The translations under genes were made by a program, and so were the position numbers. Under the pieces are notes generated by a model. That model had not been told where the DNA came from. It searched no databases and saw only the letters and a list, made by a program, of their open reading frames with translations. Positions 1 to 9,694 of a stretch of DNA of 64,000 nt are shown here, in pieces (the first letter of the stretch is position 1; the number at the start of each line of letters is the position of its first letter). Origin of the DNA: Hydractinia symbiolongicarpus (Eukaryota; Cnidaria; Hydrozoa; Anthoathecata; Hydractiniidae); NCBI RefSeq assembly GCF_029227915.1, contig NC_079879.1:8308001-8372000 (forward strand), given 5' to 3'.

Positions 1-30
1 CATAAAAAAAAACTGTACAACAACAATTAC

Positions 31-1711
31 CTTTTTGGTCAAACCATATTGATCCAGTTGATGGTCTACCCCACATCATGGTTAAAGGACTTTCATTTAA
101 ATCAACATGTCTACTTTCATTTAGAGCATCAGGGTCACTAAATACTATTGTCTTGTTCATCTCTGTGTCCTGTCTTGAACTTACGAATGAATAGGAAATA
201 ACTTCTGAGAGGGGTGGTAACAGTTTATCATTGCATGTACAACCTGTGCAATTCGCTATACATTCATATATAAGGTATTTGTTCATACCGAATTCTTTTT
301 CACCAACCGCATAATGACTTTTAATCTATAAAAAATATATGATGTTGAAAATGTAGCCAATTCCACAAATGTGGGAATATTTCTCCTTCTATTCTTACCT
401 TATCAAATTAAGTGAGTTTATGATATTATGGGCTAGTGTGGGTAGAATATCCATTTCCCACTGAGCACAAACAGAAACGTCTAAAATGGATAGACAGGTA
501 GTTGGTGGGTGGCAAAACAACTTTTAAACTTTCACTACGTCTGTATTGTACAAGATTCCGATTGTGGTCTGTGAATCAAGGAAAGCTGGGCACCAACGTT
601 ATTTGCTGCATTAAATTTGAGTGTACTGTGTACTGTGCATAATCGTTATTTTTTAAAACAAAAAACAAACTTATATATATAATTTTTTTTATAAAGTCTT
701 TGTAAACAGGATATATAACTAAAAATACAGAAAAATTCAAAAAATTCCCCCTTTAAAGAATTTTTATAACTTTCCCTGATGAACACAAGCATTAAAACTT
801 TTTGCACATTTATTTGTTTGTCTAAGCACTGATTTTTATGCACCTAAACTTTATGCAGATAAAAAGTGATAAAACAATCTATACATCTTAGTATAGAAAA
901 AAATATGATTTATAATATGTATACATACCAATAACACAGTTCGTTCATAACTGTTATGTTCAGCATTATCGCTCCTACTAAAACGTCCAGTTGCCAAGTG
1001 TGCTTCCATAATTATAGCTCTATATTTTTCTTTGGGTAAAATTATCTTTTGCGAGCCACGTAAACAAAGCTTTTCCTTTGATCCAATTTTTCGTTTTGTT
1101 AGTAACTTTGACCATTTTACAAGCTGACTAGCTAGTGAGTGTGACTTATTATATGGTATGCGACTTGTTCTTAATAAAGTCATAATTAAGGGATCCTTCA
1201 CATTATTCTCTGGATCGTTCAAAAACTTTAACAACAGCTTAATATGTCTTTTGTTTAATTGAGGATAGTAAACTCTTTTTAAATTACTTCTGTCTACCTG
1301 AGGTTTCCATACCTTCTTTTCCAATACTAGATCACATATATTCTTTTGTTTAAGATTTCGATTTGATTTGGTTTGGGAGTTGCTTGGCAAAACTACAACA
1401 ACATTAGAAGGAACCGAGGAAAAAGTTGCTGCAGTAGTTTCTTCACTAGTTTTATTTGAAGCCACTGATAATATAGCTGTAGACTTCAAAATATCATTGT
1501 TTGCTGGATTGTTTTCAACACATGTTGCTGGGTTTGATGAGGGAAAGTTACAACCTGTGGGCAGTTTAGTTGAGAAATTTATTGAATTTGGTTCGACAAA
1601 ACAATGTTCATGATGGGAAATTTCACTATTCACTGTAGCATTATTGATATCTACTTTTGCATCGGTAAGAAAAGAGTTAGTATTTTCTAAAGTATCTTCT
1701 AATGTACTCAT
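31..1711 (-). CDS. Unrecognised multi-exon gene, two 5' exons
   Basis: Two exons can be built on the minus strand. Exon 1 runs 1711 to 929, from an ATG (MSTLEDTLEN) to a GTATGT donor. Exon 2 runs 325 to 31, from a TATAG acceptor to a GTAATT donor. The frame stays open across the junction (phase 0) and the gene leaves the window in phase 1. The first 130 or so residues are Ser/Thr/Asn-rich and look disordered. Then comes a basic alpha-helical stretch, followed by an AHLATGR motif and, in exon 2, SHYAVG and ECIANCTGC. The order His, His, Cys, Cys is like the zinc-binding HHCC module of retroviral-type integrases and of domesticated relatives such as NOL4 or KRBA2. That is inference from spacing only. 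A longer start with a non-ATG codon exists upstream and was not used. Function unknown. Confidence 0.6.
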
Positions 1712-2132
1712 ATTCACTCTAAACAAGCTTTTTGAACATTGTTGGAAGGTCTTTGTTTATTTAAGGTATTATTATACTTCATCACTAGAGGTTGGAATTA
1801 CTGGCGAGTTTCTTAAACCTTTCTCCAATTAAAAATAAGTTGGTTTCATACCAAAGTTGATAGCTAGCTATGCATCTTTTTACGTTTTGAAAAAACCTTT
1901 ATTGGTTTCCAAGATATAATCTTTAAAACTTTAGCTATATTATTAGCTATATAAGAATTATGACATCATTAAGTTATAGACGCTGAGAAACAATTGTTCG
2001 TATGAATGAAAACCAGGATGATTATTTACTTTCTCCCTTTTCTACCTATTGCATTCTTCAGAGTTAGTAACCAAAATACTGTTAGCTAGAGTACAAGAAC
2101 TCATTCACTATTCACCTTATAATGGACTGTCC
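1712..2132. other. Intergenic stretch upstream of the first gene
   Basis: AT-rich sequence between the start codon of the minus-strand gene and the 630-bp MITE. It should hold that gene's promoter, but I see no convincing TATA or initiator signal and no ORF. Confidence 0.4.
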
Positions 2133-2137
2133 TCCTT

Positions 2138-2767
2138 CAGTCAGGGTAAACACCTAATTAGGTGGCATGACCTAATTAGGCGAGTCGTTAAGTTAGGCGA
2201 CGTGATGTAGTTTAATTAGGCTACCCGTAGTCTAACTAGGCAAACGAAAAATTTCTGTTGTAAATACGTCGAAACCATTGCGTTTCGCACTACAATTTTT
2301 ATGTGAATCAAATCTGTCCACTTTGCAGATAATTTTGACCAATTATTGTCTTATTTGCATCGCGCATTGGCAACTTATGGCCCAAACCTTGTGTGGCACT
2401 ATTTGTTGTTTTAAATAATGGATTTCAGCCATTCACGCGGCAGGGAAAAAATAAATATGGCGGACGAAAACGTCACCTAAATAGGCGTCACTTAACCTAA
2501 CTAGGTTATATATTTTATTTTAACATAATTCTTAGTTGCACTAACATATCACGGCACGAGTGACAATTTTGGAATCATGATCGCGTAGACTATCCATTCT
2601 GAACAAAGATTTTTTGCGATTTTTTCTTAGGAATGTGTGAAAAGCCATTAAATTGTAATGTCTTAACTAGAGTTACATATGGCCTAACTAGGCTACAATG
2701 AGTCGCCTAAATAGGTGGTATGCCCTAATTAGCCTACCGTCGCCTAATTAAGTGTTTACCCTGACTG
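2138..2767. mobile_element. 630-bp MITE with CAGTCAGGGTAAACAC ends
   Basis: The left end CAGTCAGGGTAAACAC and right end GTGTTTACCCTGACTG are perfect inverted repeats. A 5-bp direct repeat TCCTT flanks the element at 2133-2137 and 2768-2772, as expected for a target-site duplication. Both ends also carry iterated half-palindromes of the type CCTAATTAGG and CCTAAATAGG. No ORF is present, so it would depend on a transposase made elsewhere. The superfamily is not clear. Confidence 0.85.
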
Positions 2768-3002
2768 TCCTTGTGCGCTGTCCATAAAAGTCCTTATATG
2801 CAATACGGCAAAGAGCTCCCAGGACATCTCAAGGACCTCACACTTTAAGACAACTTAATCTTAAACACTCACAAAACATCAGTGTTTAGGAAAAAATCTC
2901 TATTTGCTTGATTTACAAACAGTACTCAGATAAAATATATAAACAAGACAAGCACTGCACTCGCGTGCAAATCTGATCGCCATCTTGAATCAGAGAGCTC
3001 CC

Positions 3003-5836
3003 GGCCACGACTCCATTTAGCACCTGGCTAAGTGGTCCCGACACACGACGTACATGTTGTATTAGCACCCCTTCATACTTTATCGACATAAAAAGTCCGA
3101 CAGACTATTCAGGGTACTCTAACGAATGGACCCGACGGATGAACCCTTATTATCCCACATCCTCTCTATACAACAAATACATATTTTTTCTGTCGATGGC
3201 CATAACCAACGTAATATCGCATAATACTGCATAATGCCTTTATAATAGCCTCTATCGCTACATAAAGTACATATTTTTTTGTCGATCGGCCATAACCAAC
3301 GTTAATATGCCACAATATTTCGCGTAACTGCCATTTACGGAAAGCTGTTTTTATAAAGTAGACAAAGTTTGAGTTTGGATACACATCCATACACAAACAG
3401 AAACGAGATTTCGCTCAAATAGCTATTTGCAAAAAGACATGTTAACGGCCCCAATATATTGAACAGGCGGTAGTCTTTTATGCCCATCGATAACCAATAG
3501 AAAAGATATTTTGGACGAATACCCTCTGCGAAATTACATATCACAAGTCCTAAAAAATACCAATCTGAGGCAAGGTATTATTATACTATATGTTTACCAG
3601 GCTTTAGTGTTATGTACTTATCCGTACAACAGTAGAAACAAGTATCCTCCCTGAAAATGACGTATCAAAAGTCCTAAAGCAGGCCAATCAATGCAAAGAC
3701 TTTACGTGTGTTTTTATTTTAGACCATGCAAAAGTGTAAATTCTATCTCTTTTTTTGGGGGCAGTATTTTAATAGTATAGCTTGATTAGTTCTTAAACCA
3801 AATAAATCTCTTAGATGCATAAAAATTTAAATATTCCAATGATTTTTGTCCGACTCAAGAAGCTGCTGCCGTAGAGAAGCTATAGCACATTAAAGATTAG
3901 AGCCTTTTAGGATAAAATTATTCCATTGTTGTTTGTAGTAAAAATTCCAAAGGTCATAACTTTTTATCCGCAAGGGCTCTTAGGCTGAAATTCTGTAGAA
4001 GGCATGTCAGTAATATAACGTATCGTTAGGAAAAAGATATGAAAGAATTCCAAATTAAAAGTCAAAACTTAGGTGAAAAGAAAAATGACAATATTTTTGA
4101 GAAAAATGTTAAATTTTGCAAATTCTTATATTTACATGGAACAAGGATGTTCCAAAAAGGCATAAGTATAAAATTTATCTCATTTAAAGAGTCTCCGTAG
4201 ATTTGATATTCCATTGAAGTTAGGATCAGAGTAAAAAAAGCTGAAAATAGTTCTAAATAATGTAATCATTATTGGCTCCCTCCTCGTGAGAAACTGAAAC
4301 TCCCGTTTTGTTTATTGCTTCCAAAGTCACAAAATATCCTTTCAAACAAGAAATTTTGGGAAAAAGAGAGTTCTGGGAGGAACTATTCCAGTTTTTTGCT
4401 AAAAACTAGGTCTCTGAAAATGGAATGCGACATGATTATAAGCTTATTATATTATATAATGATGATAAGGAATTGACGGGAAAGACTTGAATAAGTTTTT
4501 CAGTTATTTAGATTGATAATGAGCTGTTCGGTAAGGCGATATTCTACCGATTTTCTTGATTTTTAAATTCTGATAAACTCTTCCATTTTATAGCATATGA
4601 AGGGAAAAATCACTATCCATCATTGTTTATCGGACTTCCAACTATAACACTTAAGGGGAGTAACATCAATTAAAGGAGCCTTCTAACGAATTATTCTTCT
4701 CTTAAAGAGGAGAATAATTTTTTAAACCATCGATCAGAAAGCAACTACTCAAATTAGATACCATTGTAAGATTACAACTGAAGTTGCTAATTTTTTATTG
4801 GAATTCTTTCAATTCTTGAACGCTTTTAGTTATGGGATTCGTTTCTCTATGGCGTTTTCAAAGTGTCTCAAAGACGTAATTTGGCAAAAATGACATACTG
4901 AGGCATCTTGATATAGCAAAATAAAAAATGAAAATTTCAGGACAGAAGTTGTCAATATAACAAACTTGTGGAATTAGTCTTTTCACAGTGCTCCTTAAAC
5001 TGATTGCGAAATATCTAATCCATGCTTGCTCTTTACATTATTTCTTCAGTAATCCATTTCAAATTCATGATTATTCTACAAGTAATTACAGCTTCCGAGG
5101 GTTGTTGCGCAGTTTAAATGGTGTCTTCGTAGACGCTTTTTGTTTAAAATAAAACGTCATATTTCAATGGAATAATCCATTAAAAAGAACACCTTGAATA
5201 CAAATCTGCAGTAGATAAAATTGCAATTATCGCGATATTGGAATATCTAATCCAAGGAAGCTCTTAAAATTTGGAGTACATATTCTTATTTTTTATGCAT
5301 CAAGTGGGAAAATCTCAATTAGAAATTTTAAAAACTGAGCCTATAATACCAAAAAAACTAATTTTTGGAATTCTTAAATTTACATTTCTGCACGGTCTAA
5401 AATAAACACTATCACTTACACTGTAAAATAAACAACCATTGAGGTTGGGTACACATCCCTACACCAATAGAAATAATATTATGGCTAAATACTTTCCCGC
5501 GAAACGACACATCAAAAGTCCTACAGCAGACCAATCAAAGGGAATACTTCACAATGTAAACCAAACAAACACTGATGTTGGATGCATAGTCATACACAAA
5601 GAGACACTATACTTTGGACAAATACCCTCCTGCGAAATGAAGCATCAAAAGTTCTAAAGCAAACAAATCAATATAAAGACTTTACGCTGTGACCAAACAT
5701 TGATGGTGGATACACATCTATACACCAATAGAAACCATATTCTGGAAAAGTGCTCCTTTGCAAATAACACAAGAAGCTATGCACTGTACGTCGTGTGTCG
5801 GGACCACTTAGCTCGTCGCTAAATGAAGTCATTGCC
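3003..5836. mobile_element. 2.8-kb non-autonomous TIR element with 8-bp target duplication
   Basis: The ends are imperfect inverted repeats of about 50 bp that share the cores CATTTAGC and CTAAGTGGTCCCGACACACG. The octamer GAGCTCCC sits directly outside each end (2995-3002 and 5837-5844), which fits an 8-bp target duplication as made by hAT-like transposases. Diverged direct repeats line both inner flanks. One carries TACACATCCATACACCAATAG (near 3380, 5450, 5585, 5710). Another carries TCAAAAGTCCTAAAGCAG (near 3667, 5513, 5647). The core between about 3.8 and 5.4 kb has no ORF above noise. No transposase is visible. Confidence 0.75.
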
Positions 5837-5964
5837 GAGCTCCCGCATACATTGGTGAACATCAATGTAATTTTGACGTCATTATGTTGCTCCATCATTC
5901 AGGCAAATTTGACCGCTTGTGCTCTGGGGTGATCCGACGAGTTGGGCCAAGAAGCGACTATTAT

Positions 5965-6595
5965 TTTAAGGGCAGAAATTTTCGCGGGCAGAAATTTTTA
6001 GGAAGAAATTTTACAGAAAAATTAAAAACCTTTGTGATTTTCTAAAATCTTCATTTTGGGGAACAAAAACTTTCGCGAAAACAATCAAATATTATTTATA
6101 TAAAAAAAATTCACTAAAATTATTGTCTTCGTTTCTTCGTTTTTTGTCTTGATAATTGAAATTTCTGATACGAAGATATTCAAACCTTTTCGTTTTTCGA
6201 TTTTTAGATAATTTCCCCACATTAATTCGCGGGCTTCGGAGGCATTTTTAGAGTTACAGTTTTTAGACAACCAGGACATGTTGTCTTATTTTCTTGCATA
6301 TCGGACGGCCGTCAGATAAGCGCAGCGCCGATGAGAGACAAGCCATGGAAACGAGGTTGAATTTTTGGAGCCATTTTTCGGGCTGATTATTTTTTTCGTT
6401 GTGATTCTATTATTTCTACCTTTGTCCTCGGAGCCCTCATTATTTAAGAATTTTCGGCTTTTTTAAAACTTGGAAAAAACGATTTTTAAAAAAATATAAC
6501 TTTCGCGAATTTCAGGTTAAATTTCTTACCGGGCAGAAATTTTCGCGGGAAAAGGGGCCAAAATCGCGAAAGTCGCGAAAATTTCTGCCCTTAAA
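5965..6595. mobile_element. 630-bp MITE with TTTAAGGGCAGAAATTTTCG ends
   Basis: The left end TTTAAGGGCAGAAATTTTCG and right end CGAAAATTTCTGCCCTTAAA are perfect inverted repeats. Near the right end, GGGCAGAAATTTTCGCGGG and its complement recur, giving nested palindromes. There is no coding sequence; a 64-codon frame inside is chance. The flanking duplication is not clear. Confidence 0.75.
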
Positions 6596-7017
6596 GTAAA
6601 TCTCCATATGCCAAAGCGAAGTAGGTTGAGCGACGAAGTTTAAAGTAAAAACATAAAGCTGAATACAAAAATTTTGATTACGTTGCAATTTTTTTTTTTG
6701 AAGTTTTCATGTTATTGTTTTTACACTTTTAAAGTCTCTAGCATGACTTGGTCGGGGTTTGATGCAAAGACCTTACGCAGTGAAAGCAAAAGCCATTAAC
6801 AATTGGTAAATGGGATGTTAAAGAAATCTGCTAATACTGATTGAAACTGGAGAATGAATTTCCAAACATGGTTAAACAAATAGAAAAAGACCAACAAATG
6901 AAAACCTAGCCAATGTAAACACATTTTTCAATTTTTTTTTTAAATAAAAAAACAATTGTTTTTTCTAATGGGAAACTCTCAGCCTTTTAGATATTTTTAA
7001 TTTTTTTTAAATTAAGC

Positions 7018-7204
7018 CTTAATGATTGGGTTGGTACTTACAGTCTACCATGAATTTCCGTTGTTCTTTATACAACGTCGGCATTGCTATGGTCATCCGC
7101 TTTTTCTTTCTTTTTGGTTTCATGGATGTCTTCATTCTTTGCTGTGCAACTTCAAGTAGTGCTGCAGAAAAATTTTTTGCTGCTGTCAAAAATCGCCAAA
7201 ACAA
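7018..7204 (-). CDS. Possible exon of an unassigned gene
   Basis: A minus-strand open stretch encodes a Lys/Arg-rich segment (MKPKRKKKRMTIAMP) and ends at a good donor, GTAAGT, at about 7039-7044. It could be a first exon of a transposon-derived or host gene, but no partner exon or known domain was found. The complementary 103-codon frame on the plus strand is no better supported. Confidence 0.2.
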
Positions 7205-7429
7205 TCGCCGAAAAAGTATAAACTTTGTGTACTCCTTTGGACGATCTCAGCGAACAGTTCATGTTACGCAATGTTACAAAAACAAACCTTATGCGCATGT
7301 TTGCATTAAGTCGCCTGAACGACCTAAATTTGCCTGATGAAGATCAGTCTTTACACAACGTGATAGAACTTCCTTTCTTTCACATACAATATCACAGGTA
7401 GACGCTTATCGGCCATAGCACGTCCGCCT

Positions 7430-8052
7430 AATGTCTTATACAAGCAAATGAGTATAAATGTGACAGCGTCGTACAAATACCTCGGGGTAGATATTGATCC
7501 AACTTTAACACTGAGAAATTATTTCGATAAGTGTTACAAGAAAGCAACTGATAGATTAGCTACATTTACTTAACAGACTACGTTCACAACTCGACATTAA
7601 ATCTGCCACTGCAATATACAAGTCTCTCATTGTACCAGTATTGACGTATTGTAGTATATTATCAATTGTCATGCTGAAAGCACGTGAAAATCCCCCTTAA
7701 CATCGATCTATAATCGTGCAAAGAAAATCACACTTCATGATTTTGCAAAACCTGAAAATACTGACATCCCCTCTATTGATTCAGTTAAGAAGCGACAGGC
7801 GTACATGTTTGTGAGAAAGTGTATTAAAAATGATATGTGTGAAAACGTTTGCAATTATTTTAAAATGATAACTCATGAGAAACACACACTCCATATAATT
7901 TTTTGTTAAAACTTCCACCAGTGAAAACTGAGTTTGCAAGGAAGTCAGTTTATTTTTCCGCTGCGAAGCTTTTTAATGCTTTGCCAGCTGAAGTACGCAA
8001 AGTTGAATCTAATCTAAAGTTGAAGGAATGTTTAAAATTACGGTTTTTGTAA
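7430..8052 (+). pseudogene. Decayed 3' end of a LINE reverse transcriptase
   Basis: Conceptual reading in shifting frames gives the C-terminal part of a non-LTR retrotransposon ORF2. It contains YKYLGVDIDPTLTL, then a stretch like YKSLIVPVLTYCS, then a tail with KKRQAYMFVRKC and FNALPAEVR, ending LKLRFL-stop at about 8051. At least two frameshifts and an internal stop break it, and the endonuclease and catalytic RT regions are absent. It is a 5'-truncated, dead copy of a different family from the RTE-like LINE at 24-27 kb. Confidence 0.65.
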
Positions 8053-8269
8053 CTTATATATTTTTCACATGTATCTTATTAGGTAGATAGATTAGGTGGA
8101 GCTGTGTTTAGACTTTTTCTCTCATTTTTTTGCTTTCTTTTTTTGTTTTTTGTTTTTTAAGCAGTTTGGTTTAGTGGATGTACTTTGTGCTTTCCTTTTA
8201 TTTCTCGTTTCTTTTTTCTCACTAGCTTTAAGTGCGTATGCTTTTTATAGTTTTAATGTTTTACTAATA

Positions 8270-8370
8270 CAGTTGACTCTCTCTATCTCGAACTCGCAAG
8301 GGACCAGAAAATTTGTTCGATATAGAGAAAGTTCGAGATAGAGGGTAGTCGAAATAGAGAGAGTCAACTG
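8270..8370. mobile_element. 101-bp pogo/Tc1-type MITE
   Basis: CAGTTGACTCTCTCTATCTCG at the left is mirrored by the right end AGAGAGAGTCAACTG, and a TA dinucleotide lies outside each end. Internal TTCGA motifs resemble the subterminal motifs of the Tigger elements at 9.3 and 16.5 kb, but the termini differ, so it belongs to a related, not identical, family. It is almost one long foldback and has no coding capacity. Confidence 0.8.
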
Positions 8371-8579
8371 TATATATATTTATATTTTACTTTCTTTTAT
8401 ATTTTTAAGCAGGACACACGTTGACAACAGTGTTTATTTAACTGACGTGTTTTATCCTGCGGAAATATTCGTAAATGAATAAATAACACTTTGTTGGTAA
8501 ATTAGCATTTCGCCGGACTGTGCATCGCATGCAACAAGATTAAAAAACGACAGTGTTACAGGCCTAACGCTCAATGACG

Positions 8580-8990
8580 AATAACTATTTTCATGTCAGT
8601 AAGACAAATAACTATTTTCGTACTCGTTATAAAAATAACTATTTTTATGCTCATAAGCTGAATAACTATTTTCATGCTCGTAAGACGAATAACTATTTTC
8701 ATGCTCGTAAAACGAATAACTATTTTTATGCATGCTCGTAAAACGAATAACTATTTTCATGCTCGTAAGACGAATAACTATTTTTATGCATGCTCGTAAA
8801 ACGAATAACTATTTTCATGCTCGTAAGACGAATAACTATTTTCATGCTCGTAAAACGAATAACTATTTTCATGCTCGTAAAACGAATAACTATTTTCATG
8901 CTTGTAAGACGAATAACTATTTTCATGCATGCTCGTAAAACGAATAACTATTTTCACGCATGCTCGTAAAACGAATAACTTTTCATGCCA
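8580..8990. repeat. 27-bp tandem array
   Basis: About 14 head-to-tail copies of GAATAACTATTTTCATGCTC followed by GTAAAAC. Some units are lengthened to 31 bp by an extra ATGC. Because 27 is a multiple of three, both strands read open as a nine-residue peptide repeat; this is a by-product of the unit length. A lone unit in reverse orientation occurs at about 16408-16438, next to the second Tigger copy. Confidence 0.9.
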
Positions 8991-9000
8991 GTAAAGGGCC

Positions 9001-9303
9001 TGATACACTTGTATAATATCACTGAAATATTATAATATCAATATAATTTCTTAAAATATGTTTAAAATGTGGTTATAATATCTTATAATTTCAGCTATAA
9101 TATGCATAATTTCAACACCTGACATGTGCCATGTCATAACCTCATAATTTACTGCATGGCTATAATATTTGAATAAAATCAAACGAGTTTGATTTTAGTA
9201 ATATTGTTGGTGATCTGGTTGCGAATGCCTTTTGTTTGTCTGACAATAGATCTATTATCTGTTAGCGTTGTTGTGGCAACGATTTTATGAAATTAAATGA
9301 AAG
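9001..9303. other. AT-rich spacer with TATAATAT-type repeats
   Basis: Recurrent TATAATAT/ATAATTTC motifs lie between the 27-bp array and the first Tigger copy. The opening GATACACTTGTATAATATC is similar to GATACACTTGAATAATATC at about 16449, so both Tigger copies sit near the same repeat family. No gene is seen. Confidence 0.5.
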
Positions 9304-9694
9304 TACAGTAGAGTCTCCATAACTCGAACCTCTATAACTCGAATCTCTCCTTAACTCGAACAAATTCGTTGGCACCGTGAAAATTTCCTAATAAACTCTT
9401 ATAAAAAAACCTCTACAACTCGAACCTCCATAACTCGAATCTTCCCTTAACTCGAACAAATTTTTTTGTCCCTTGGAGACTTTTCTCTCCATAACTCGAA
9501 TTTTCTGACATCATAATCAAAATTCGAACAGTTTTCCTGATAAATTGGGTCTAAAAATCTTGTTAATACGTGTTTTGCAGGCCTTATTATTAATTCGAAT
9601 GATTAATGATGCGTCATCCAAACCTTTCGAACGTCTTTTTCGAACGTTTTCGAGAAAATCTAAAGAATTTCAAAAGAAAGACACTCTCATAACA

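Noticed and set aside
8580-8990. CRISPR-like appearance of the 27-bp array
   Set aside because: Units are contiguous with no unique spacers; it is an ordinary tandem repeat in animal DNA.
8726-9008. Repetitive open frames on both strands
   Set aside because: They follow from a stop-free 27-bp unit; no ATG context, splice or domain evidence.
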